A stretch of 17,536 nt of DNA from Candidatus Wallbacteria bacterium (GCA_028711905.1 JAQTRI010000027.1:1-17536); one strand, 5' to 3'; positions 1-14,116 are shown, numbered from the stretch's first letter. The notes: generated by a model from the sequence alone, not told the origin. Numbers and translations: made by a program.

Positions 1-135
1 GTGCAGGCTCCTGCGGTCAATCTGATAATACACGCATGAGATCACGATTACAGCCAGCAGAAAGGCGTTGATCAGATAAAAATCCCGGTTGTGCCCGGTT
101 TTTTTCAGTCTGCCTTCCGAAAGTTCTTCACCCAT
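1..135 (-). CDS. N-terminus of a putative single-pass membrane protein (partial, runs off the left edge)
   Basis: An open frame of 45 codons starts at ATG 135 and reads leftward off the window. It overlaps the last 31 bases of the upstream OB-fold gene in another frame, an arrangement typical of translationally coupled genes. A GGGTGG stretch four bases before the ATG can serve as a ribosome binding site. The first ~18 residues are charged and are followed by a hydrophobic stretch at about residues 19-37 (FYLINAFLLAVIVISCVYY) and then a basic segment (QIDRR), which looks like one membrane helix or an uncleaved signal anchor. No domain can be recognised from so short a piece. The coupling to the preceding gene and the membrane segment suggest an envelope-associated product; this is inference. 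Confidence 0.5.
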   Translation of the reverse strand, partial: MGEELSEGRLKKTGHNRDFYLINAFLLAVIVISCVYYQIDRRSLH

Positions 136-596
136 TGTTCCACCCGTTCCAGATAAATTTTACCGCAATCATTATTATTTTCGCATGACAGGCTCAAAGA
201 ATCCTCTTTTTTTTCAAGGCAGCATCTTTCCATGAAAACAACACCGACGCGGCGTCCCGCGCACACACCACTGACAATAACACTTGAGCCGGGGGCGATT
301 GATTTCAGGGCCGGCAGATCATTGATCCGGAACAGGCAGTTTACTATGCCGGGCTGAAGAGGATAACCTGCAAGCACCACAAAAGGATCAGACATCGGAT
401 CACTGCAAACCCGCTCAACCGCCCCCCTGACAGCAGTCATCCTGCCTGTGAACGAAACTTCAGCGCTCCCGGGATTGTCGTGAAACATGCGGCACAGGTC
501 GTGAGCCCGCCAGACCTTCATAACTGTCAGCCCGCCTGTCCGGCCGGGTATGGAGATCACGACAAGGAAAAACAGGAACACTGCCGGACATTTCAT
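105..596 (-). CDS. Secreted OB-fold (tRNA_anti-like) protein, copy A
   Basis: This 163-residue protein begins with a probable signal peptide: MKCP, a hydrophobic run to about residue 17, then a small/polar segment. The body (about residues 45-128) has the pattern of the tRNA_anti-like OB-fold family: F.GR...V.G.VE.V at 49-63, a VNC.F strand at 85-89, a PGS.VIV.GVC strand at 102-112, and VVFMERCC at 119-126. Cysteines at 64, 87, 112 and 125/126 match its neighbour at 816-1208 with identical spacing, so disulfides are plausible. A C-terminal tail rich in Cys and Asn follows the fold. ATG 596 is preferred over a GTG five codons upstream because it begins directly with the signal peptide; neither has a clear ribosome binding site. 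Family function is not established; ligand binding in the periplasm is only a guess. Confidence 0.72.
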   Translation of the reverse strand: MKCPAVFLFFLVVISIPGRTGGLTVMKVWRAHDLCRMFHDNPGSAEVSFTGRMTAVRGAVERVCSDPMSDPFVVLAGYPLQPGIVNCLFRINDLPALKSIAPGSSVIVSGVCAGRRVGVVFMERCCLEKKEDSLSLSCENNNDCGKIYLERVEQWVKNFRKAD

Positions 597-618
597 ACAA
601 ACATATTGCACATGATAT

Positions 619-648
619 TGCAGGGGCGAATAATCAATCGCCCTTGCA
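619..648. repeat. REP-like hairpin between the two OB-fold genes
   Basis: An 11-base arm TGCAGGGGCGA is followed by an 8-base loop (ATAATCAA) and TCGCCCTTGCA. It pairs completely apart from one G-T type mismatch. It lies between two minus-strand genes and is not followed by a T-run, so a simple intrinsic terminator is unlikely. The GGGCGA...TCGCCC core resembles dispersed palindromes seen in many bacterial genomes, but dispersal cannot be tested in this window. Confidence 0.6.
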
Positions 649-715
649 GTACATGGTTGCGTTTACATGAAGTAACCAGCAAAACCGGCAGTAAGCATTC
701 AAATCTCGATGGTAC

Positions 716-747
716 AAGCGGAAAAGCGGAGAAGCGGGAAAGCGGTG
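716..747. repeat. Four-copy octamer tandem repeat (AAGCGGNN)
   Basis: Four consecutive 8-base units read AAGCGGAA, AAGCGGAG, AAGCGGGA and AAGCGGTG. A complementary CCGCTT lies just downstream at 765-770 and could fold back on any copy. It sits in the 219-base gap downstream of the minus-strand gene ending at 816. Function is unknown. Confidence 0.55.
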
Positions 748-815
748 CTGGAAATTCCGCATGTCCGCTTAAACGCATTACCGCATAGCCAAGCACTAAG
801 CGAAACTCAGGTTGC

Positions 816-1208
816 TCACATGGACATCCTGCATGATGACAGCAGCACAGCCCTGTCCCATAATCCAAGGCAGCGGCCGAAAATTCTGACCTCATCCCCG
901 GCTCTCAGGCGGAACAGGCTGCTGAAGTCACCTGCGGCGAAACCGCAATCGATTTTAGCCGTGCGATAGGGACCTACCTTGAGGACTACCTGATATCCGT
1001 CTACCGGGTTGCAGCAGACGCTCTGGATCCTGCCACGCACAAAAATCCATTGATTGGTATAGAGGGCGTCTGCGTAACGGCGATCAGCCGAATAGGCGGA
1101 AAATAGATCCCCGGCTGACAGAACTATGCCTTCTGAGGCTGCACAAGGCTCAATTGCAAGGCCATTCATTACAGTAAACAGAAAAACAAAAACCATTATA
1201 AAACGCAT
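816..1208 (-). CDS. Secreted OB-fold (tRNA_anti-like) protein, copy B
   Basis: This is a 130-residue protein with a signal peptide (MRF, hydrophobic to about residue 18, then a CAAS-like region around 22-25). The rest fits the tRNA_anti-like OB-fold family well: SAGDLFSAY at 31-39, RRYADALYTNQWIFVRGR.Q.V with the first strands at 43-64, VVLKVG, then KIDCGF at 85-90, LRAGDEVRIFGRC at 101-113, and VLLSSC at 121-126. Cysteines 65/66, 88, 113 and 126 mirror those of the gene at 105-596. A TTG codon at 1280 would add 24 residues ahead of the signal peptide and is rejected. ATG 1208 has no Shine-Dalgarno sequence but a TATAAT box ends six bases before it, so the mRNA may be leaderless. The gene is divergent from the thiolase. 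Role unknown. Confidence 0.75.
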   Translation of the reverse strand: MRFIMVFVFLFTVMNGLAIEPCAASEGIVLSAGDLFSAYSADRRYADALYTNQWIFVRGRIQSVCCNPVDGYQVVLKVGPYRTAKIDCGFAAGDFSSLFRLRAGDEVRIFGRCLGLWDRAVLLSSCRMSM

Positions 1209-1214
1209 GAATTT

Positions 1215-1243
1215 ATTATAGATGATGGATTGTTTTTCCGCAA
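1215..1243 (-). promoter_or_regulatory. Sigma-70-type promoter of OB-fold copy B, placing the start at or near the ATG
   Basis: On the minus strand, TTGCGG (1243-1238) is followed by a 17-base spacer and a perfect TATAAT (1220-1215). The predicted start of transcription falls on the A of the ATG at 1208, because only AAATTC separates the box from it. No Shine-Dalgarno sequence is present. Confidence 0.5.
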
Positions 1244-1251
1244 ACCAGACA

Positions 1252-1281
1252 TTGACAAAAGCGTTTGATCTCTGGGACAAT
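1252..1281 (+). promoter_or_regulatory. Probable promoter of the thiolase gene
   Basis: A perfect TTGACA (1252-1257) is followed by an 18-base spacer and GACAAT (1276-1281). This leaves a leader of about 30 bases before the GGAGGA ribosome binding site. CATTGACA occurs twice (1250-1257 and 1282-1289), 32 bases apart, and could be an operator pair. Confidence 0.42.
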
Positions 1282-1319
1282 CATTGACAGCAATCCATAA
1301 TTCATTCTCTGGAGGAAGC

Positions 1320-2498
1320 ATGCAGGCCTATATAATCTCAGCAACCAGAACCGCAATCGGCAGTTTCAACGGCACTCTTGCCCAGTTTACAGGTCCGAAA
1401 CAGGCGACAGTAGCCGTTGATGAGGCCATAAAACGCGCGGGAGTCAACCAGGCAGAGATCGATGAAGTAATACTGGGTTGCATCCTGCAGGCAGGCCAGG
1501 GTCAGAACATCGCGCGCCAGGCTCAGATCGGCGCCGGTATTCCTGCGGAGAAAATCGCCATGACAGTCAACATGGTGTGCGGTTCTGGAATGAAGGCTGT
1601 CGCTCTTGCGGCACAGGCGATCCGTGCCGGTGACCTTCAGCTGGCTGTCGCCGGGGGCGCGGAAAGCATGAGCAATGCTCCCTATTATGACACAGCCGCC
1701 AGATTTGGCGCTAAAATGGGGCACCAGACTCTGATCGATTCAATGATCCATGATGGTCTCTGGGATGTATTCAACAACTACCATATGGGAATCACAGCGG
1801 AAAACATCGCTGAAAAGTTCAAGATTACCAGGGAAGAACAGGATTCATTCGCCTGCTCCTCGCAGAACAAGGCAGAAGCTGCGATCAAAGCGGGCTACTT
1901 CCTGGATGAAATCACACCAGTCATGATCCCCCAGCGTAAAGGTGACCCTGTAGCCTTTAATCAGGATGAATTCCCACGCGCAGGTGCAACAGTCGAATCT
2001 CTGGCCAAACTCAAACCGGCTTTTAAAAAAGACGGCACAGTCACTGCCGGCAATTCTTCGGGAATCAATGATGGAGCCGCAGCTTTAGTGGTCTGCTCCG
2101 AGGAGTACCTGAAAAAGAACAATCTCACGCCTCTGGCCCGTATCGCAGCCTATGGAGCAGCAGGGGTTGACCCATCCATCATGGGACTCGGCCCTGTCGG
2201 GGCTGTCAAAAAAACCCTGGAAAAGGCCGGCTGGAAAAAACAGGACCTGGACCTGATCGAGGCCAACGAGGCCTTTGCCGTTCAGTCAATCGCGGTCAAC
2301 CGTGAACTGGGCTGGAACGAAAACATCATTAATGTCAATGGCGGGGCTATCGCCCTTGGACATCCGATCGGGGCCTCCGGCGCACGCATCCTGACAACCC
2401 TGCTGTACGAAATGCGGCGCCGCAAAGCCAAAAAAGGTTTAGCCACACTGTGCATTGGCGGCGGCATGGGTATAGCCATGGCGATTGAGAGCTGCTGA
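1320..2498 (+). CDS. atoB: Acetyl-CoA C-acetyltransferase (thiolase II)
   Basis: A 392-residue thiolase of normal length. It condenses two acetyl-CoA to acetoacetyl-CoA or runs the reverse cleavage, acting in the cytosol in short-chain acyl-CoA, butyrate or polyhydroxyalkanoate metabolism. The nucleophilic cysteine is C87 in NMVCGSGMKAV, NEAF is at 316-319, the histidine is H348 in GGAIALGHPIGASG, and the second catalytic cysteine is C378 in the CIGGGMG loop. H348 and C378 have the same numbers as in the Zoogloea enzyme. The N-terminal motif SATRTAIGSFNG is typical of the biosynthetic acetoacetyl-CoA thiolase type rather than long-chain 3-ketoacyl-CoA thiolases. The start at ATG 1320 follows a strong GGAGGA; an upstream TTG at 1284 adds non-conserved residues and is rejected. 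No other beta-oxidation or butyrate gene is adjacent, so the pathway cannot be settled. Confidence 0.95.
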   Translation: MQAYIISATRTAIGSFNGTLAQFTGPKQATVAVDEAIKRAGVNQAEIDEVILGCILQAGQGQNIARQAQIGAGIPAEKIAMTVNMVCGSGMKAVALAAQAIRAGDLQLAVAGGAESMSNAPYYDTAARFGAKMGHQTLIDSMIHDGLWDVFNNYHMGITAENIAEKFKITREEQDSFACSSQNKAEAAIKAGYFLDEITPVMIPQRKGDPVAFNQDEFPRAGATVESLAKLKPAFKKDGTVTAGNSSGINDGAAALVVCSEEYLKKNNLTPLARIAAYGAAGVDPSIMGLGPVGAVKKTLEKAGWKKQDLDLIEANEAFAVQSIAVNRELGWNENIINVNGGAIALGHPIGASGARILTTLLYEMRRRKAKKGLATLCIGGGMGIAMAIESC

Positions 2499-2617
2499 GG
2501 AGAAGGCCACCGGTCACTGATCTTTGGCATTGGCACAGGAATTGTTTAAAGCACAAAATAATCGTTGTCAGTCAACTTTAATCGTCCTATTGGTGACTGG
2601 TTCAATTAATTATTCAG

Positions 2618-2646
2618 TTGACCCTGTGGATATCGTAGAGTAAAGT
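2618..2646 (+). promoter_or_regulatory. Probable rpoBC promoter
   Basis: TTGACC (2618-2623), a 17-base spacer and TAAAGT (2641-2646) lie about 100 bases ahead of rpoB. The 252-base gap after the thiolase, and the lack of any rplJ/rplL gene upstream, fit an independent promoter. No L10-type leader or other structured element was recognised in the rest of the leader. Confidence 0.45.
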
Positions 2647-2750
2647 ATCTTCACTTCTAAGGAACATGGGGAAAAATTTGTCAGATTTTTTGTCCTTTGT
2701 TCGTATTTCTAAGGGTTTCATATTTTCATCAATATATCAAGGGGGGATGG

Positions 2751-5700
2751 ATGCCTAGGATCATCAGCGTTGGTAATCGCCAAAAAATCAGCTATCAGAA
2801 GCTGATCCAGAAACTGGATGTGCCGAACCTGATCGAAGTCCAGCTCAGTTCATACTACTGGTTTCTGCAGCCGGATCGCGAGTCAGGCGAACGGCGCAGA
2901 CAGGGTCTGCACGAAGTTTTTCAGGAAATCTTCCCGATCCAGGACTTTTCCGGCAATCTGGTGCTCGACTATGTTGAATACAACCTGGGCCTGCCGCGCT
3001 GCAAAAAATGCCCGGGATCAAAGAAAAACCCTGAAGAAGGATGCAAGTATTTCAAGTGCTATTACCGCGAAAAAAAGTGCAAAATCATCAGCCTTTACGG
3101 TAAGCCATACAGAATAAAGTACCTGCCCGAGGATTGCCGCAAACTGGATCAGACATACAGCATCCCCCTCAATCTTAAAGTAAAACTCATTAACAAGAAT
3201 ACAGGCGAGGTCAAGGAACAGGATGTTTTCCTCTGCAATCTCCCCCTGATGACGCAGAGCGGCACCTTTGTGTTCAATGGTGCAGAACGCGTAGTTGTCA
3301 ACCAGCTGCACCGCTCGCCCGGTGTCTATTTCGGCTATGACCGTGTCAAGAAGATTTACGATGCACGCATCATTCCGGACCGCGGCGCCTGGATCGAAAT
3401 TGAGCTCGACCTGATCAAGGACGCCATTTATGTGCGTCTGGACCGCAAGCGCAAGGTCAGTGTCACAGCCCTGATCAGATCCCTTGGCTGCATAGCCGAA
3501 GAGGATATCCTCAATCTGTTTAACAGCAACCCCTACATTAAAAATACTCTGATCAACGACAAAGCCACCAATTATGAAGAAGCACTGAAAGAAATATACT
3601 CCAGGCAGCGGCCTGGCGAGCCGTTCACAGTTGAAAACGCCGAAAACCACATGAAGCAACTGCTTTTCAACCCGAGAAGATACGATCTTTCAGATGTCGG
3701 ACGCTACAAAATCAACAGCAAGCTGCGGCTGCGCTCACAGATTGTGCGGCATATGGCAGCTCAAAGCGTCATCAACAATGTCACATCCGAACTGATCGTC
3801 GAATCCGGGGAAATCATCAATACCAGGACAGCAGAACTGATTGAGCAGTTCGCCGGCGACTTCATCAAGATTTTCAACAATGAGGGCGAAGCGTTCCTTG
3901 TTTACAACGAAAAGGACTATGAGGAACTGAGAATCAAAGATGTCCTGCAACTCGTTGAGAGCGTCAAGGTCGGCAAAAGGACCGTTCCTCCAGGCACCAC
4001 CCTTACAGCAGAACTGGTTGAAGAATTGACCGCTCTTGAGGACGCCAGATTCATTATCCGCCGCAATTCGGAAGGAGAGCCCAAGCGCGTTGACACCAAG
4101 GAACTGAATCGCAAGTTCAACGAAGTTGAGCTTTTCAACCTGGAAAACGAGGATCTGAACCGCAAGCGCGTACTTGGAAGAATTGTGCACAATGAAATCC
4201 GTAAGGATGATCGGATCATCGCTCGCGTGGGCGATGAAATCAATTTTTCGATCTGGGCTGCGATCAAAAACCTGGACATTCAGAAGATCATAGTCAAAAA
4301 AGGCCGTCTGATCACCTTTGAAGACATCATAGGCGCCATCCGCTATCTGCTCGAATACGCCAATGGTATCGGTAATGAAGATGACATCGACCACCTGGGC
4401 AACAGACGCGTGCGTCGCGTGGGAGAGCAGCTGCAGAATCACTTCCGCATGGCTCTCATGAAAATGGAGCGCGAAATCAAAGAGCGCATGACCATCCAGG
4501 ACCCGTCAGGCATCACGCCCCAGGCGCTGATCAATTCCAAGCCCATCACAAGCATGGTCAATGATTTCTTCGGATTGTCGCAGCTTTCACAGTTCATGGA
4601 CCAGACCAATGCCCTGTCCGAACTGACCCATAAACGAAGGGTTTCAGCCCTCGGACCCGGTGGAGTGAAGCGCGAACGCGCAGGATACGAAGTGCGCGAT
4701 GTTCATCCGACACACTATGGCCGCATCTGTCCGATCGAAACGCCTGAAGGCCCGAACGCCGGACTGATTTCGTCCTTAGCCGTGTATTCCAGAATCAATG
4801 AACTGGGCTTCATCGAAACGCCTTATACTGAAGTGGATAACCTGAAAGTCTCTGACAAGATCCATTATTTCGATGCCTCCCGTGAGGACGAATGCATCAT
4901 CGGCCCCCCTGATCTCAAAGTTGACAACAACAGTAAACTGGTAGATGAACGCGTTCCTGCCAAGTTCCTTTCTGAAATCGAGCATGAATTTTCCGTGAAG
5001 GACGCCTCGGAAATCGACTTTGTCGGCGTATCCCCCATGCAGATGGTGTCTGTCGCAGCTTCGCTGATTCCATTCTTAGAGCACGATGACTCAAACCGCG
5101 CTCTGATGGGCACAAACATGCAACGGCAGGCAGTGCCGCTCCTCAGAAGCACCTGCCCTTATGTCGGGACAGGCATGGAATTCCGCACTGCCCGTGATTC
5201 AGGCTCCTGCGTTATCAGCGACATCGATGGAGAAGTGATGTTCGTGGATGCCGGAAAAATCGGTGTGCTCAATTACGAGACTGTCGACAAGTACAACTTA
5301 GTCAAGGACATCAACGATCTGCGCAATTGCGAAGGCGTATTCTTAGCTGAGGACATCGCCAAGGGTAAAAAAGTCGTGGCCTCCAAGGGTGAGGAACTGA
5401 CCCCTGCCCTGCTGAAAAATTTGCAGAAACAGGGCATCAAAGACATCGGGCTGAGCGAAATCAAATACTTCCCGCTGGCCAAGTTCCTGCGCTCCAATCA
5501 GGGCACCTGTATCAACCAGAAGGTCATCGTCAAAAGAGGCGACCAGGTAAAAAAGGGTGATGTCCTGGCTGACGGTTCGGCTTGCGATAAAGGAGAACTG
5601 GCTCTCGGCAAAGACATTCTCGTGGCTTTCATGCCCTGGGAAGGATACAACTTTGAAGACGCCTTCCTGCTTTCAGAACGATTGGTCAAGGACGAGGTGT

Positions 5701-7223
5701 ATACCTCGCTGCATATTGAAGAGTATGAAGTTGAGGCCCGCGACACCAAACTCGGTCCTGAGGAAATTACCCGCGACATCCCGAATGTCAGCAATGAGCT
5801 GCTCAGAAACCTCGATGAGAACGGTATCATCCGGGTGGGAGCCGAGGTCGGGCCTGGTGATATCTTAGTCGGCAAAGTAACCCCCAAGGGCGAAATGGAA
5901 CTGACAGCTGAAGACAAGCTGCTGCGCGCTATCTTCGGCGAAAAAGCCAAGGAAGTCCGCAACACTTCATACTCTGTGCCTCACGGCGAGGGCGGCAAAG
6001 TGGTCGAGGTCATGAACCTCTCGCGTGAAAGCAAGGATGATCTGCCTCACGATGTCAACAGACTGGTGCGTGTTTTTATCGCCCAGAAGCGCAGAATCAC
6101 AGAAGGCGATAAGATGTCGGGCCGCCACGGTAATAAAGGCGTCATCTCGCGGATTCTCCCTGAAGGTGACATGCCATGCCTTGCCAATGGGGCTCCTGTA
6201 GACATTGTGCTCAATCCGCTGGGAGTGCCTTCCAGAATGAATGTCGGACAGGTGCTGGAAACCTACCTCGGCATGGTGGCGGCTGCTTTCGGTCGTGAGA
6301 TTGAGACCCCGATCTTCAATGGCTGCAAAGAGTGGGAAATTATCGATAATTTCGTCAGGGCCAATCTCATGCTCTTCGGCGAAACCCGCATTTACGGGCG
6401 TGAACTGGGTCTTCCTGTTTACTGGCTGAGAATCCCTGAAGAAATCAATCTGCGTACCGATAAAAAATTGATGGATAACGGAATCGGATGGGACCTTCCC
6501 GAATTCATCGGATATCTCGCCGAAACTTACGGCATATTCCTGTGCGGACTCGATGACCGCAGGCCGATCGCCAAAGTCAAGCCTGACAGCAAGGCCATAG
6601 CTAAGGCGTACGCCGACAATGACTGGTCCCAGATCATCGAATTCGGCAAATACTCACCCAAAAAGGAAAAACTGGTCAAAACCTACTCAAATGCCAAAAA
6701 GCATTACAGAGAAGGCTTCAAACCTCTGGAACTGAGCAAGGAAGAGCAGAAAATCCTTTTGAATGCCCTGAGAAATGTCGACCTGACAGAGGGCAAAACC
6801 GGCAAGAGAATACTTCTGGACGGCAGATCCGGTCAGCCCTTCGACAATGAAGTTCTGGTCGGCTATACATACATTCTGAAGCTGGCGCACTTAGTGGAAG
6901 ATAAAATTCACGCCCGCTCCACAGGCCCGTACTCCTTAGTTACACAGCAGCCTCTGGGCGGCAAGGCCCAGTTCGGTGGCCAGAGATTCGGAGAAATGGA
7001 AGTCTGGGCATTGGAAGCCTATGGTGCAGCTCATGTGCTCCAGGAAATGCTGACAGTCAAGTCTGACGATGTCGAAGGGAGGGTTTCGGTGTATGAGGCG
7101 ATCATCAAGGGGGAAAATGTCATTGAGCCTAATGTGCCGGAATCTTTCAAGGTGCTTGTTTCCGAGTTAAGGAGCATGGGCCTGAAAATGGAGACCATCA
7201 AGCTGGCCAAGGATAACTCCTGA
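2751..7223 (+). CDS. rpoB: DNA-directed RNA polymerase subunit β, with four insertions
   Basis: β subunit of core RNA polymerase, 1490 residues against 1342 in E. coli. The rifampicin region at residues 610-634 (SQLSQFMDQTNALSELTHKR onward) keeps the equivalents of E. coli Q513, D516, H526, R529 and S531 as Q614, D617, H627, R630 and S632, so the pocket looks drug-sensitive; P520 is replaced by A621. Other landmarks are GAERVVVNQLHRSPGVYF, DIDHLGNRRVR, the GDKMSGRHGNKGV active-site lysine motif, LNPLGVPSRMN, and the C-terminal KAQFGGQRFGEMEVWALEAY. Extra segments lie at about residues 82-119 (five cysteines), 327-520, 858-907 and 1203-1330. ATG 2751 follows AAGGGGGG; an in-frame ATG 54 bases upstream adds residues unlike the family. 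rpoC begins 40 bases after the stop, in the same operon. Confidence 0.98.
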   Translation: MPRIISVGNRQKISYQKLIQKLDVPNLIEVQLSSYYWFLQPDRESGERRRQGLHEVFQEIFPIQDFSGNLVLDYVEYNLGLPRCKKCPGSKKNPEEGCKYFKCYYREKKCKIISLYGKPYRIKYLPEDCRKLDQTYSIPLNLKVKLINKNTGEVKEQDVFLCNLPLMTQSGTFVFNGAERVVVNQLHRSPGVYFGYDRVKKIYDARIIPDRGAWIEIELDLIKDAIYVRLDRKRKVSVTALIRSLGCIAEEDILNLFNSNPYIKNTLINDKATNYEEALKEIYSRQRPGEPFTVENAENHMKQLLFNPRRYDLSDVGRYKINSKLRLRSQIVRHMAAQSVINNVTSELIVESGEIINTRTAELIEQFAGDFIKIFNNEGEAFLVYNEKDYEELRIKDVLQLVESVKVGKRTVPPGTTLTAELVEELTALEDARFIIRRNSEGEPKRVDTKELNRKFNEVELFNLENEDLNRKRVLGRIVHNEIRKDDRIIARVGDEINFSIWAAIKNLDIQKIIVKKGRLITFEDIIGAIRYLLEYANGIGNEDDIDHLGNRRVRRVGEQLQNHFRMALMKMEREIKERMTIQDPSGITPQALINSKPITSMVNDFFGLSQLSQFMDQTNALSELTHKRRVSALGPGGVKRERAGYEVRDVHPTHYGRICPIETPEGPNAGLISSLAVYSRINELGFIETPYTEVDNLKVSDKIHYFDASREDECIIGPPDLKVDNNSKLVDERVPAKFLSEIEHEFSVKDASEIDFVGVSPMQMVSVAASLIPFLEHDDSNRALMGTNMQRQAVPLLRSTCPYVGTGMEFRTARDSGSCVISDIDGEVMFVDAGKIGVLNYETVDKYNLVKDINDLRNCEGVFLAEDIAKGKKVVASKGEELTPALLKNLQKQGIKDIGLSEIKYFPLAKFLRSNQGTCINQKVIVKRGDQVKKGDVLADGSACDKGELALGKDILVAFMPWEGYNFEDAFLLSERLVKDEVYTSLHIEEYEVEARDTKLGPEEITRDIPNVSNELLRNLDENGIIRVGAEVGPGDILVGKVTPKGEMELTAEDKLLRAIFGEKAKEVRNTSYSVPHGEGGKVVEVMNLSRESKDDLPHDVNRLVRVFIAQKRRITEGDKMSGRHGNKGVISRILPEGDMPCLANGAPVDIVLNPLGVPSRMNVGQVLETYLGMVAAAFGREIETPIFNGCKEWEIIDNFVRANLMLFGETRIYGRELGLPVYWLRIPEEINLRTDKKLMDNGIGWDLPEFIGYLAETYGIFLCGLDDRRPIAKVKPDSKAIAKAYADNDWSQIIEFGKYSPKKEKLVKTYSNAKKHYREGFKPLELSKEEQKILLNALRNVDLTEGKTGKRILLDGRSGQPFDNEVLVGYTYILKLAHLVEDKIHARSTGPYSLVTQQPLGGKAQFGGQRFGEMEVWALEAYGAAHVLQEMLTVKSDDVEGRVSVYEAIIKGENVIEPNVPESFKVLVSELRSMGLKMETIKLAKDNS
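2994..3107 (+). other. Cys-rich insertion in RpoB (putative zinc-binding element)
   Basis: Between the usual VEYNLGLP and the YRIKYLPEDCRKLDQTY segment lie about 38 extra residues (82-119) with cysteines at 84, 87, 98, 103 and 110, giving C-x2-C-x10-C-x4-C-x6-C, plus many lysines. Typical β proteins have only a few residues here. A structural zinc site is inferred from spacing only. Confidence 0.6.
3729..4310 (+). other. ~190-residue insertion in RpoB carrying module copies
   Basis: The segment lies between VGRYKINSKL (316-325) and EDIIGAIRYLL (524-534); E. coli has under 20 residues here. It contains module-like copies at about 330-370 (with ELIVESGEIIN), a partial one at 405-438 (with VPPGTTLTAELVEEL) and one at 474-517 (VLGRI..., RIIARVGDEIN, then IQKIIVKK). 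From family knowledge, clostridial β carries a shorter insert with similar character at this site. Confidence 0.65.
5322..5471 (+). other. Module insertion ahead of the RSNQGT segment of RpoB
   Basis: Residues 858-907 sit between YNLVKD and KFLRSNQGT, which are normally close together. The insert reads FLAEDIAKGKKVVASKGEEL at 864-883, followed by TPALLKN...GIKDIGL. This matches the pattern of the β′ module (A.D...G.V.A..GE.L...L...L...I..I.V). Confidence 0.65.
6357..6740 (+). other. ~130-residue insertion of unknown fold near the RpoB C-terminus
   Basis: After ETPIFNGCKEWEI (1185-1197) most β proteins continue within about 20 residues to the LyDGRTG motif; here GKRILLDGRSG comes some 150 residues later. 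The intervening sequence (about 1203-1330) is rich in aromatic and charged residues, with a lysine-rich second half. I recognise no domain and see no clear module copy in it. Confidence 0.6.
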
Positions 7224-7263
7224 ACCTGATTTTTTTAAAATAAAACCGTAGGAGGAGCTGCCT

Positions 7264-14097
<6,834 letters not shown>

Positions 14098-14116
14098 CGC
14101 GAGCAGCTATCAAACC

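Noticed and set aside
480..969. Small plus-strand open frames in the OB-fold region (480-788 and 709-969)
   Set aside because: They run over repeats and antisense to the OB-fold genes, lack ribosome binding sites and have low-complexity, motif-free translations.
1284..1319. Upstream TTG start extending the thiolase by 12 residues
   Set aside because: The extension has no family similarity and the strong GGAGGA site is placed for ATG 1320.
2499..2750. Ribosomal protein L10-type leader or other riboswitch ahead of rpoB
   Set aside because: No L10 gene is present and I found no long stable stem or known aptamer consensus; only a 7-base GTCAACT/AGTTGAC pair spaced far apart.
4563..4655. Rifampicin-resistance substitutions in rpoB
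   Set aside because: The residues equivalent to E. coli Q513, D516, H526, R529 and S531 are all unchanged; only the P520 equivalent differs, which is not by itself evidence of resistance.
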